DNA of 64,000 bases from JBKEDF01 sp047975325 (lineage in GTDB: Bacteria > Pseudomonadota > Alphaproteobacteria > Rhodobacterales > Rhodobacteraceae): contig JBKEDF010000075.1 in the NCBI GenBank assembly GCA_047975325.1, positions 32,293-96,292 of the forward strand, in the 5' to 3' direction. Of the stretch, positions 16,796 through 25,185 are shown one piece after another. A program made the position numbers and the translations under genes. The notes under the pieces were generated by a model. It saw nothing but the letters and a program-made list of their open reading frames with translations, did no database searches and was not told where the DNA came from. Every line of letters begins with the position of its first letter. Positions within the stretch are counted from its first letter, which is position 1.

Positions 16796-18685
16796 ATGGC
16801 TGCCAGAAAATCACCCGGGGACGCTGAACTCCGCAAGACCCTGCGCCGATATATACGTGCGCAAGGGGCCGACTATCTGCGTGATCCGAATATCACCTCA
16901 ATCGGCGTCGGCCGCAAAAACGGCACTGGCGAAATCGGGCTGGTGTTTACTGTCGGGCAGAAGGCGGAACCTTCGGTCATCGAATCCCTTGGCAGTGAAA
17001 TGCTTCCACGGCAGATTGAGATCGAAGGCTTCACGGTTGTTACCGATGTCATCGAGCGCAGCTATGAACCTTCCTTCAAACTGCTTGAGGCCGAGGCCCC
17101 CAACCCCCTGAAATCCCGTCTTGACCCGGTCATGCCCGGCGTAAGCGTAAGCCATGTCGACGGAACGGCCGGCACGCTTGGGATGATCGTTTTCGATACC
17201 GAAACAGGCGCGCCATGCATCCTTTCGAACTGGCATGTTCTGCACGGCAATACCGGAAAAATCGGCGACCCCATCGTGCAGCCGGGACCGCATGACGACA
17301 ATAACATCGCAGATAACTTCTGTGGCACATTGCTGCGCAGCCATCTGGGGGCGGCCGGGGATTGTGCCCTCGCACGCCTTCAGGGCCGCGAATTCATCCG
17401 GGAAATCTATAACCTGAATGTCGCCCCCACCCGCATGGCCGAGGTGGAACTGGACGATCCCGTCGTCAAGACCGGACGCACCACCGAAACGACATATGGG
17501 GTGGTGCGGCGAACCGATGTCATGGCCAGGATCCATTACGGAAACCCGACGGGTGAGCATGAAATCGGCGGTTTTGAAATCGGCCCGGACCCTGACCGCC
17601 CGGCACCCAACAACGAAATCAGCATGGGGGGAGATTCCGGATCCGCCTGGATGATCGCGGAGGGGGACAAGGCGACGGATATTTTCGCAGGGCTTCATTT
17701 TGCAGGCGAAGGACGGGGAAACCCGGATGAACACGCCCTGGCCTGTTATCCCCGTTCGATTCGGAAGAAACTGAATTTCGACCTGACCCCGCCCGATATC
17801 GTGGTAATCGGCGATGACGGACCCGAAGCCTTCGGCGCAAGGGCGGGGTTTGACGGCACTTTTCTGGGCATGGCCGCGCCAATGCCGGAAATGTCATTGT
17901 CGATCAAGCGCGACGCGGTGAATTTCGGCAAGGCCCAGACAATCCCCTATACGCATTTCTCCGTTTGCCTGAGCGCGAAACACAAACTGGCCCGTTTCGT
18001 CGCCTGGACTATCGATGGCACAAGAAAGGTTCAGCTTGGTCGCCATGGCTTTCGCGTAGATCCCAGGATCGATGAAAGCCTGCAGCATGACAACATGCTC
18101 TATCGTGACAACAAACTTGACCGGGGGCATATCGCACGGCGGGCGGATCTGGCCTGGGGGCCGGTCCCCGAGGCCCGCCAGGCAAACAGGGATTCCTTCT
18201 ACTACACCAATATCGCACCCCAGCATGAACGGTATAACCAGTCCCGCCGGGGGGGATTATGGGGCAGGCTGGAAAACCTTGTCCTTGAGGAAGCCGCCAC
18301 TCGTGATATCCGGGTTTCCGTGATTGCCGGACCGATCTTCCGACCGGACGATCCGGAATATCGCGGTGCAAAGATCCCCCGTGATTATTGGAAACTGGTC
18401 GCCTATATCGGTGATGACGGGGGGCTGGCAGCCGCCTGTTTCCTGTTGTCGCAAAGCGACCTTCTGAGCGACATAGAGGCCATCGATTTTGATCCTTTCC
18501 GGCTCTATCAGATTTCGGTTGCGGAACTGGGCGAACGAACCGCATTGGGTTTCGAGGCCTATGAAGCGGCGGATATCACCCGGCGTGCCGAACGGCTTAG
18601 CCGGTCAAGCATGGAAAATCTGGGGGGAATATCCATCGCGCAGCCAATCCGGGAAATCGCAACCGCGCAGGATATCGCCATGTGA
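16796..18685 (+). CDS. Trypsin-like serine protease fused to a DRGH (NUC) non-specific endonuclease
   Basis: The 629-residue protein has no signal peptide and should be cytoplasmic. Residues 1-95 form a small domain with ITSIGVGRKNGTGEIGLVF, of a type that precedes NAL1-like trypsin folds. A trypsin-like domain follows, with His147 (SNWHVL), Asp189 (GDCAL) and Ser281 (GGDSGSAW). From about residue 375 comes a NucA/EndoG-type nuclease with DRGH at 442-445, the metal asparagine region TNIAPQ (Asn472) and Asn481, then GLWGRLENLV. All catalytic residues of both enzymes appear intact. It has a good ribosome site (GGAGG) and stands alone between an iron operon and a convergent catabolic gene. Protease-nuclease fusions are known or suspected as conflict effectors; an anti-phage or self-cleaving nuclease role is inference. 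Confidence 0.88.
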   Translation: MAARKSPGDAELRKTLRRYIRAQGADYLRDPNITSIGVGRKNGTGEIGLVFTVGQKAEPSVIESLGSEMLPRQIEIEGFTVVTDVIERSYEPSFKLLEAEAPNPLKSRLDPVMPGVSVSHVDGTAGTLGMIVFDTETGAPCILSNWHVLHGNTGKIGDPIVQPGPHDDNNIADNFCGTLLRSHLGAAGDCALARLQGREFIREIYNLNVAPTRMAEVELDDPVVKTGRTTETTYGVVRRTDVMARIHYGNPTGEHEIGGFEIGPDPDRPAPNNEISMGGDSGSAWMIAEGDKATDIFAGLHFAGEGRGNPDEHALACYPRSIRKKLNFDLTPPDIVVIGDDGPEAFGARAGFDGTFLGMAAPMPEMSLSIKRDAVNFGKAQTIPYTHFSVCLSAKHKLARFVAWTIDGTRKVQLGRHGFRVDPRIDESLQHDNMLYRDNKLDRGHIARRADLAWGPVPEARQANRDSFYYTNIAPQHERYNQSRRGGLWGRLENLVLEEAATRDIRVSVIAGPIFRPDDPEYRGAKIPRDYWKLVAYIGDDGGLAAACFLLSQSDLLSDIEAIDFDPFRLYQISVAELGERTALGFEAYEAADITRRAERLSRSSMENLGGISIAQPIREIATAQDIAM

Positions 18686-18739
18686 TGACATCAGGGGCGG
18701 GGGCCAGCCGGATGGATCGGGGTGCAGGGCAGGTATGTG

Positions 18740-20107
18740 TCACCCCAGCGATGACAACGTCTTTCCCCAGGGCCGATCCAGGATTTCAGGCTCCAGTGCC
18801 AATAACGCGTGGATCGCGTCCGTGGCCTGCGGATAGGCTTCGGTCACGATGTCCAATGCCTTCCGGGCAATCAATTCGGGCGTGAAGGGCAGGTCCGATC
18901 CGCCGGGTGCGCTCAGGCATTCCCCCTGCAGGATACGCCCGTCGGCCAAGGTGATCTTCACCCTTGCCGGGCGGTCATGCGGAGGGGGCCGTTCCGGTTC
19001 ATGTGCGGTAATCGTCACCAGATTGCGCAGGCGCACAAGATCCGGGCGACCAAGCGTTGTGGCATGAAACGCCCCTGCCCCGGCATGCCCGAAAACCAGC
19101 GTTGCCGCCGCGATATGCTGTATTGAAAACTTGGCCGCCAATGTCGTTTCCGGCTGGGCATTATCCAGCTTCCGGCCTTTCCAGTGGGTCGCCACCTCGA
19201 TCCCCATCACATCTGCCGGATCAAGCGACTTGCCGGTGGCGGTCAGAACCGCCTCCACCGTTGAATGCGCATATTGGCAGCAGGCATGCATCTTGTGATA
19301 GGCATCATTCATTGCCCAGCTTGCCCCCAGCCCTTCGCATAGCGCAGGCGCATCGGTGGTCGCACCGAAAATGCGGGCGAAAACATCCGTCAGGCCCTGC
19401 GGACCGCCGGTAATCCCCAAAGGTGCCCAATCAGCAGCGCGTATCCCGTTTTGCGCGCAAATTCCCGGCCATACATTACGGATCAGTGCCCCCTCGATCG
19501 CATGGCCGAAAGGCCCCGGCAGCACCAATGTCGCTGCCGTGCAGATCGTCGCGGTCGTCTGATCCGCAGGCAGCTTGCGTAGCTTTGCAATTGCCGCCGC
19601 GGCGCCCACCGTGGCCAGACCCCCATGCGGATGAAGCACCAGCCCCGGAAAGCTGAATGCCATGGCAACCCGCGCAACCGTCTCATAGCCGGTGATCAGC
19701 GCCAGCAACATATCCCGCAGCGTGGCCTCCGACGCCTCACCTTCGGCAAGGAGCGCGGGGATGCAGTAAAGCGCGGCATGACAGACCGCCTTGCGATACC
19801 CGCCATCCAGTTCACACCAATCTGCGGCGGCCCCATTGGAAAGGGCGGCGGAATACCGATCCTGCCGCGTACCGGAACCGTCAAGTACCGTCGCCTCACC
19901 GCGCCCCGCCGCCTGCGCAAGGCCGGCACGCAGCGCGATCAGTTCAGGCTCATCCCGCGCCGCAAGAAGGGCCGCAAAATCATCGACGAGGATCAATGCC
20001 GCATGTTCCCGTACGGATTCGGGAACATCCCCCCATGTCAGGCCCGCAGACCATTGCGCCAGTTTGCCAAGTGCCTGTTCAACTTCGATATCTGGTATGT
20101 CGTTCAT
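18740..20107 (-). CDS. MmgE/PrpD family protein (downstream of TRAP operon)
   Basis: The 455-residue protein is a full-length MmgE/PrpD member, recognisable from the conserved opening region (DDFAALLAA, then SNGAAADWCELDGGY) and HACCQYAHSTVEA near residue 275. The family includes 2-methylcitrate dehydratase, cis-aconitate decarboxylase and iminodisuccinate epimerase, all acting on branched or tri-carboxylates, so the exact reaction cannot be assigned. It begins five bases after the TRAP dctM gene in the same operon and probably processes the imported acid. Two further paralogues occur in the window at 26566 and 52690, also in catabolic operons. Confidence 0.85.
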   Translation of the reverse strand: MNDIPDIEVEQALGKLAQWSAGLTWGDVPESVREHAALILVDDFAALLAARDEPELIALRAGLAQAAGRGEATVLDGSGTRQDRYSAALSNGAAADWCELDGGYRKAVCHAALYCIPALLAEGEASEATLRDMLLALITGYETVARVAMAFSFPGLVLHPHGGLATVGAAAAIAKLRKLPADQTTATICTAATLVLPGPFGHAIEGALIRNVWPGICAQNGIRAADWAPLGITGGPQGLTDVFARIFGATTDAPALCEGLGASWAMNDAYHKMHACCQYAHSTVEAVLTATGKSLDPADVMGIEVATHWKGRKLDNAQPETTLAAKFSIQHIAAATLVFGHAGAGAFHATTLGRPDLVRLRNLVTITAHEPERPPPHDRPARVKITLADGRILQGECLSAPGGSDLPFTPELIARKALDIVTEAYPQATDAIHALLALEPEILDRPWGKTLSSLG

Positions 20108-20112
20108 TGCGC

Positions 20113-21423
20113 CTACTTTGTCAGACTGGGCAGGAAGGTCACGATTTCGGGCATCATGATAAGCAATGCCAGCACGCAGACCTCCATCAGGATAAAGGGG
20201 GTAACGCCTGCGAACACCTCTTCCAGCCGCAACGGCACGGGCGACGAACTGCGCACCACAAACACGTTCAGCCCGATCGGCGGCGTGATCAGCGAAATCT
20301 CACACATCTTGATGACGATGACACCAAGCCAGATCGGATCATAGCCGACATTGATCATGACCGGATACATCACGGGCAAGGTCATGACCATGATCGCGAT
20401 CGGTTCCAGCAGCATGCCCAGAACCAGAAACATCAGCGCAAAGCCGAGAAGGTAGGCGAAGGGCGTCATCTCCAGCGCGATCATCCAGTTGGAAACCGTA
20501 CTGACAAGCCCGGTATAGGTCAGGAAACGCGCGAAAAGCATACCCCCGATGATGACCGAAAAGATGGTGGAGGATGTGAACACCGCCTCCAGAAAGGTTT
20601 CGCGCATCACCGAAGGTTCGGCACGACGTTTCAGGAAGACAATCAGGAAAGCCCCGAACGCCCCGACTGCCCCGGCATAGGTTGGCACGAAATACCCGCC
20701 ATAGATTCCGCCGATCACCAACGTGAACAGAACCACGATCCCCCAGACATTCCTGAGCGAACGGATCTTGACCGCACGCGGGATCACTTCTTTTGGCAAA
20801 GGCGCTATTTCCGGACGGCGTTTGACCATGAAATAGATGCCACCCAGAAACACCACGGCTGTCAGGATGCCCGGTATCAGCCCGGCAACCAGCATCGTCC
20901 CCACCGATTGTTCGGTAATGATCGCGTAGATCACCATCAGCACCGAAGGCGGGATCATTGCGGCCAGTGTACCCGAAGCTGCGATACAACCCGCACTGAG
21001 GCGTTTGTCATAGCCAAGCTTGGTCATCTCCGGCATGGCCATCTTGGTAAAGACAGCCGCGTTGACGATGGTGGATCCCGAAGCCGCCCCGAAGGCCGCC
21101 GAGGCGATTGTCGTCGTCATCGCAAGCCCGCCGGGCAAGCGCGACATCCAGTTATAGGCAGCGGTATAGAGGTCCGTTGTCAATCGCGCCTGCGTGGCCA
21201 GGGACCCCATCAGAATGAACAAGGGGATCACCGCCAGCGTAAAGGAATTCGTGGTGGTGAAGGGAATGGTGGCAAGCTGCGCAAACGCCCCATCGGCACC
21301 AATGGTCAGATACATGCCCAGAAGTCCACCCAACCCCATTGCCACGCCGATATGCGCGCCGGAAACCAGAAGGATGGTAACAAGGATGATGGCAAGAATT
21401 GCTGCGGTAGCGGGATCAAGCAA
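20113..21423 (-). CDS. TRAP transporter large permease (DctM)
   Basis: This 436-residue, about twelve-helix protein has the normal DctM length. Motifs include SGTLAAMIPPSVLMVIYAII and ITPPIGLNVFVVRS near the C-terminus. The longest frame starts at a TTG codon (21423) with an AAGG ribosome site at suitable spacing, and there is no upstream ATG, so a rare TTG start is likely. It lies 37 bases after dctQ and five bases before an MmgE/PrpD gene. It forms the conducting subunit of the second TRAP system. Confidence 0.92.
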   Translation of the reverse strand: MLDPATAAILAIILVTILLVSGAHIGVAMGLGGLLGMYLTIGADGAFAQLATIPFTTTNSFTLAVIPLFILMGSLATQARLTTDLYTAAYNWMSRLPGGLAMTTTIASAAFGAASGSTIVNAAVFTKMAMPEMTKLGYDKRLSAGCIAASGTLAAMIPPSVLMVIYAIITEQSVGTMLVAGLIPGILTAVVFLGGIYFMVKRRPEIAPLPKEVIPRAVKIRSLRNVWGIVVLFTLVIGGIYGGYFVPTYAGAVGAFGAFLIVFLKRRAEPSVMRETFLEAVFTSSTIFSVIIGGMLFARFLTYTGLVSTVSNWMIALEMTPFAYLLGFALMFLVLGMLLEPIAIMVMTLPVMYPVMINVGYDPIWLGVIVIKMCEISLITPPIGLNVFVVRSSSPVPLRLEEVFAGVTPFILMEVCVLALLIMMPEIVTFLPSLTK

Positions 21424-21460
21424 GTCGTGAAACCTTCGATATCAGGGAATGGATCAGGCC

Positions 21461-21958
21461 TCAGCCCAGATGAATGGGGCGGGGATTGCCGAAATCGCGG
21501 ATATCCCCGATCAGATCAAGTGCAAGCTGCACCAGCATCAGCACCGATCCGAACGCCAGAAGCGTGCGCGCGGGATAAAGCGGGAAACGGATCAATCCGC
21601 TGGTGGCTTCGCCCCATTGCCAACTGAACATCGCCTCGTTGATCGCCTGCCAGCTGAGCAACGCGAAAAACGCGATGGCACTGGCCGAGGCGATAATATC
21701 CATGCAGGATCGTATCCTGGGCCCCGCCCGCATGTAAAACAGCTCCACACGGATATGGCCGCGGCGGATCTGCGCATAGGCCAGCCCGCCGAACACGATC
21801 AGCACCATGGTGCTTTCGGTGACTTCGCGCGCGCCCGGCAGCGGACGGTTGAACGCGGTCCCAACCACATCACCAACCCCAAGGAACATTGAAATCAACA
21901 AGCCGATACTGCCAAATGCGACAGTAATCACGGCAATCCATTCCACCAGTTTTCGCAT
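21461..21958 (-). CDS. TRAP transporter small permease (DctQ)
   Basis: The 165-residue protein has four hydrophobic helices and normal DctQ length, with TESTMVLIVFGGLAYAQIRRGHIRVELFY-like core segments (TESTMVLIVF, RRGHIRVELF). A ribosome site GGAAAGG precedes the ATG. It is separated from the upstream binding-protein gene by 60 bases that contain a stable hairpin. It pairs with the DctM encoded next. Confidence 0.9.
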   Translation of the reverse strand: MRKLVEWIAVITVAFGSIGLLISMFLGVGDVVGTAFNRPLPGAREVTESTMVLIVFGGLAYAQIRRGHIRVELFYMRAGPRIRSCMDIIASASAIAFFALLSWQAINEAMFSWQWGEATSGLIRFPLYPARTLLAFGSVLMLVQLALDLIGDIRDFGNPRPIHLG

Positions 21959-21981
21959 GCCGGCCTTTCCATGACAAAGAA

Positions 21982-22003
21982 GCCGGACAGTACGCTGCCC
22001 GGC
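21982..22003 (-). promoter_or_regulatory. Intercistronic hairpin after dctP of the second TRAP system
   Basis: Arms GCCGGACAG (21982-21990) and CTGCCCGGC (21995-22003) form a nine-pair stem with one wobble and a four-base loop. On the transcribed minus strand it is followed by TTCTTTGT. It lies 15 bases after the dctP stop and before dctQ, the same arrangement as in the first TRAP operon, and probably reduces permease expression relative to the binding protein. Confidence 0.6.
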
Positions 22004-22018
22004 CCCGGTTCGAATTGA

Positions 22019-23032
22019 TCAGTTATCCGCAAGTTCGCGCCATTTGGCCGCAACCGCCGCGGCCTCCTCGCCCTTGCCCCGCGACGCCATGTCATCCACC
22101 CAATCCTGCAGAAGGTCAGGGGTTTTTGCCTGCCATTCGGCAGTCATTTCGGGCGATTGTTCAATGATGGTGGCCCCTGCAGCAACAAGCCGTTCGCCCG
22201 CCGCCGCTTCGGCCTCGTCAATCAGTTCGACATATCTGGCCTGGGCGATTTCGGCTTCCTCAAGGAAAATCGTCTGGATATCCTCGGGCAGCTTGTTCCA
22301 TGTCCGTTCGCTGATCACGACAAGATGGCCCGCCATCGACAATGAGGGTCCGCAGTTGATCGGGCTGACCTCATTCAGGCGAAACGCCTCGACATTGCCC
22401 AGATTGAGGAAGGAATAGTCAAGCGCATCGCGCGACAGCGATTCATAAAGATCGCCGGTGCCAACCGTAACAGGCACCGCGCCCACTGCCGACATCATCT
22501 TGGGAATATCTGCACCAAAGGTACGGATTTTCTTGTTGGCAAGGCCGTCCAGCGATTTGCAGGCATCCGTCTTGCCGGTCATGAAATAGGACCCCAGCGG
22601 CTGGTGGAAAAAGCGCCGCACGCCAAGGTTTTTCAGCTCTTCTGCAAAGACCGGCAGTTCCTTGTAGGAATATTGCGCAATATCGATCGCCTCGCCCGGG
22701 CTGTCAAAGACGAAGGGAATTTGCATGGCACGGGCATAAAGCAGCTGATCGGCATAATAGCCCGGCACGATCGCCGCCATATCCACCGCACCGCGCGCCG
22801 CAAGGGCCAGCAGTTCATCCCCCTTGCCCAGACCACCGGAATAGACGGTATTGATCGCAACACGACCCTCGCTTCGCGTCTGTACCGCCTCGACGAATTC
22901 CCGTTCAACCGCCAGATAGGGGCTGTCGCTCAGGTAATGACCATATGTCATCCGGAATTCCTGCGCCTGCGCCGCGCCAAAGGCTGTCGCGGCCAGCGCA
23001 ATGCCGCCAAACAGCGCCTTGCTGAAAATCAT
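22019..23032 (-). CDS. TRAP transporter substrate-binding protein (DctP family)
   Basis: The 337-residue protein has a signal peptide ending AQA before QEF. The DctP fold is shown by LSDSPYLAVEREFVEAVQ, KIRTFGADIPKMMSAVGAVP and ERTWNKLPEDIQTIFLEEA. It leads the second TRAP operon. The promoter region upstream (23033-23181) carries the sequence CTGTGAACAG at 23129-23138, nearly identical to a site in front of the lyase operon at 30892, so both operons are probably co-regulated. The ligand is unknown; the neighbouring hydrolases suggest an imide, amide or substituted dicarboxylate. Confidence 0.92.
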   Translation of the reverse strand: MIFSKALFGGIALAATAFGAAQAQEFRMTYGHYLSDSPYLAVEREFVEAVQTRSEGRVAINTVYSGGLGKGDELLALAARGAVDMAAIVPGYYADQLLYARAMQIPFVFDSPGEAIDIAQYSYKELPVFAEELKNLGVRRFFHQPLGSYFMTGKTDACKSLDGLANKKIRTFGADIPKMMSAVGAVPVTVGTGDLYESLSRDALDYSFLNLGNVEAFRLNEVSPINCGPSLSMAGHLVVISERTWNKLPEDIQTIFLEEAEIAQARYVELIDEAEAAAGERLVAAGATIIEQSPEMTAEWQAKTPDLLQDWVDDMASRGKGEEAAAVAAKWRELADN

Positions 23033-23128
23033 GATTCACTCCCTGTAATATTGTCATTATGGCCTTGCCGTGACGGCAAGCCCCACACATTGTCTTCGGA
23101 AAAGGAAATACTGTCCAACCCCGAAAAA

Positions 23129-23138
23129 CTGTGAACAG
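23129..23138. promoter_or_regulatory. Putative operator CTGTGAACAG before TRAP dctP
   Basis: The imperfect palindrome CTGT-GA-ACAG, preceded by A and followed by T, lies about 100 bases before the dctP start. On the minus strand it overlaps TTCACA, a possible -35 hexamer. The sequence CTGTCAACAG occurs at 30976-30985 in the promoter of the lyase operon next to an FCD-type GntR gene. Confidence 0.5.
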
Positions 23139-23181
23139 TCTGCATGTATGGTTTTGTCTGTCAATGCCGGTCAGGACCTGA

Positions 23182-24075
23182 TTATGCACCCGCAACAACA
23201 CCCTTCGGCAGTGAACGGATATGGTCGGATACACCACCGACAGTCGTAACCCAGATATCGCTGCGATGTTGCAGAATATGGGCCAGGGCCCGGCGCAACG
23301 CCCGCAAACGATAGGGCTGCCCCATGATGAAGGGATGGGTGACAATCGTGCAGACCAGCGGATATTTCCGTGATTGCAGCAGCATTTCGTCGAAATGGTC
23401 AACGATCATCCGTTCAAATGACATCGCGCTTTCCTGCCGGAACACCATGCTGGGGGAATCATTGATTTCAACGGAATAGGGCACGGACAGGATCGGGCCG
23501 GATCTGGTCCGCATCCAGACCGGTTGATCATCCAGTGGCCAGTCCAGCATGAATTCATACCCCGCTTCGCGAAGCAGATCGAGCGTCACCTCGCTCTGGG
23601 CGAAATAGGGGCCCATCCAGCCCTTGGGTGCCCGGCCGGAAACTGCGCGGATCTCCTCCGTCACTTGTGCAATGAGCCTGCGTTCATCCTCCTCCGAAAG
23701 CCCATCCTGCCGTTCGCCATTAGTGCGGCCATGGCCGATGATTTCATCCCCTCGGGCCTTGATCTGTTCAAGGATCTGCGGGCAGTCGCGCAGCAGGATC
23801 GAATTGCAGTTATGCGAGGCCGGCAGGCCAAGTTCATCCATCAGGTCAAACAGGTACCATTGCCCGACCCGGTTCCCATAATCCCGCCAGGCATAGTTGC
23901 GATGGGTCTGCGGGGCATTCAGCACGGCGCTATCGCTGCCCAGCCCGTCACGATAGCTGAAAACCTCAAGATTGTTACAGATGCACAGGGCCAACCGCTT
24001 GCCTCCGGGCCAGTCATATGTCGGACGGGCGGGCAGGGGGCTGTATTCATATCGGTCGTGACGGTGCAGTTCCAT
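23182..24075 (-). CDS. Polysaccharide-deacetylase-fold hydrolase (PuuE/cyclic imidase-like)
   Basis: From the ATG at 24075, which has the ribosome site GGGGAAGGA, the protein has 297 residues. A TTG 15 bases upstream is a less likely start. The NodB-type fold is recognisable, but the metal motifs are changed: the TFDD position reads CNNLEVF (residues 33-39) and the HxxxH position reads GHGRTNG (114-120). This pattern resembles the PuuE allantoinase branch, which opens ring amides, rather than sugar deacetylases. From memory, a bacterial cyclic imide hydrolase of about 293 residues also belongs to this fold. The gene lies between an asparaginase-like amidase and a TRAP operon, so ring-imide or ring-amide opening is a good inference. 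Confidence 0.78.
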   Translation of the reverse strand: MELHRHDRYEYSPLPARPTYDWPGGKRLALCICNNLEVFSYRDGLGSDSAVLNAPQTHRNYAWRDYGNRVGQWYLFDLMDELGLPASHNCNSILLRDCPQILEQIKARGDEIIGHGRTNGERQDGLSEEDERRLIAQVTEEIRAVSGRAPKGWMGPYFAQSEVTLDLLREAGYEFMLDWPLDDQPVWMRTRSGPILSVPYSVEINDSPSMVFRQESAMSFERMIVDHFDEMLLQSRKYPLVCTIVTHPFIMGQPYRLRALRRALAHILQHRSDIWVTTVGGVSDHIRSLPKGVVAGA

Positions 24076-24153
24076 CTTGTCCTTCCCCAAGCAGGATTTC
24101 CAAAAGGTGGGTACCGATTTTCGGATAAAGATCCTGTAAAAGCAAATAAACCC

Positions 24154-24191
24154 AAGCAGGTATTCGCGGGTAACGCCGCGAATACCTGCTT
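24154..24191 (-). terminator. Strong intrinsic terminator overlapping the asparaginase stop codon
   Basis: A perfect 16-base inverted repeat (24154-24169 and 24176-24191, arm AAGCAGGTATTCGCGG) with a six-base loop begins inside the stop codon of the amidase gene at 24190. On the minus strand it is followed by GGGTTTATTTGCTTTT. It separates the six-gene lyase-to-amidase operon from the deacetylase-fold gene. Confidence 0.8.
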
Positions 24192-25185
24192 AGTAGCGGT
24201 CAAAACAGTCTTGCACGAAATCAACCGACGCGTCATGTGCAAGCGCCAGCATCAGCAGGATACGCGCCTTGTGCGGGCTCAGATCACCCCCGGCAACCCA
24301 ACCCTGTTGCCGCAACCATCCGCGGCGCGATACCCGGCCGGAGCCGACACGCGACGCCTGCACCACCACCGCACCCGCCTCTGCCGCCTGTACCAGGGCG
24401 CGACGTTCCAGCGGGCTGCAAAGCCCCGGCGCAAACCCCGCCGAAACAAGGCCACGCGCACCGGCCGCCAATGCCGCATTCACCATTACCTCATCCGCCC
24501 CGGCATGGGCATAAAGAATATCCACCCGCGGCAAGCTTGTTTCTCCTGTCACACGAAACGGGGTGGCGGCGGTATGGGGGCGTTCGGGCCTGCGCGAATA
24601 GATCACCCCATCGGGGTCAACCGTACCCATGGGGCCGAATGCCCCTGAATGGAATGCATGCAAACGGTAGGTGGACCCTTTTGCAGCCTCGCGCGCGGCA
24701 TGGATTTCATCATTCAGCACGATCAGGACCCCACGACCCGCACTTTGCGGATGGCCTGCAGCCCGCAGCGCAGCAATCGCATTTGCAACCGCATCGGTGC
24801 CGATCGTGTTAAGCGGCCTTTGCGCCCCGACCAGAACCACCGGCTGCGAAGATTTCAGCGTCAGGTTCAGGAAATAGGCGGTTTCCTCCAGCGTCGCGGT
24901 TCCATGCAGGATCACCACGCCACTGATGGCAGGGTCATCGCTCAACACCGTCTCGATCACCGCGGCCAGTCGCAACCAGTCCTGCGGGCCAATGGCGCTG
25001 GAGCTGACCTCCCGAAAGGGCACGGGCACCAGATCGGCATGATCCGAAAGCTGCGGGATGCGGGCAATTATCTGATCAACCGAAAGTTTCTGCCCCGTCT
25101 CGGGGTAATCGACGTAATCGGTTTCGCTGGCCGCAAGGGAGGAAATCGTACCCCCGGTGCCGATGATTGCAATGCGCGGGCGCAT
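24190..25185 (-). CDS. Asparaginase-fold amidase with altered HGTDT motif
   Basis: The 331-residue protein has the asparaginase opening GTGGTISSLA with nucleophile Thr13, and the second signature at residues 94-98 reads HGTAT. In true L-asparaginases this is HGTDT, where the aspartate binds the alpha-amino group of asparagine. Here that residue is Ala97 while the catalytic threonine (Thr96) remains. The enzyme therefore probably hydrolyses an amide without an alpha-amino group, such as the half-amide of a dicarboxylate. There is no signal peptide. The start overlaps the stop of the upstream hydantoinase-like gene by one base (TGATG), indicating translational coupling. A strong terminator ends the operon directly after it. 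Confidence 0.85.
   Translation of the reverse strand: MRPRIAIIGTGGTISSLAASETDYVDYPETGQKLSVDQIIARIPQLSDHADLVPVPFREVSSSAIGPQDWLRLAAVIETVLSDDPAISGVVILHGTATLEETAYFLNLTLKSSQPVVLVGAQRPLNTIGTDAVANAIAALRAAGHPQSAGRGVLIVLNDEIHAAREAAKGSTYRLHAFHSGAFGPMGTVDPDGVIYSRRPERPHTAATPFRVTGETSLPRVDILYAHAGADEVMVNAALAAGARGLVSAGFAPGLCSPLERRALVQAAEAGAVVVQASRVGSGRVSRRGWLRQQGWVAGGDLSPHKARILLMLALAHDASVDFVQDCFDRY

Noticed and set aside
19996..21627. Plus-strand open frame of 543 codons opposite the TRAP permeases and MmgE/PrpD
   Set aside because: His, Gln and Asp-rich text is the usual complement of hydrophobic permease codons; the minus-strand genes are certain.
23182..24075. Chitooligosaccharide or peptidoglycan deacetylase role for the NodB-fold protein
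   Set aside because: The metal motifs are altered (CNNLE and GHGRTN), there is no signal peptide, and the neighbours are amidases and a TRAP transporter.
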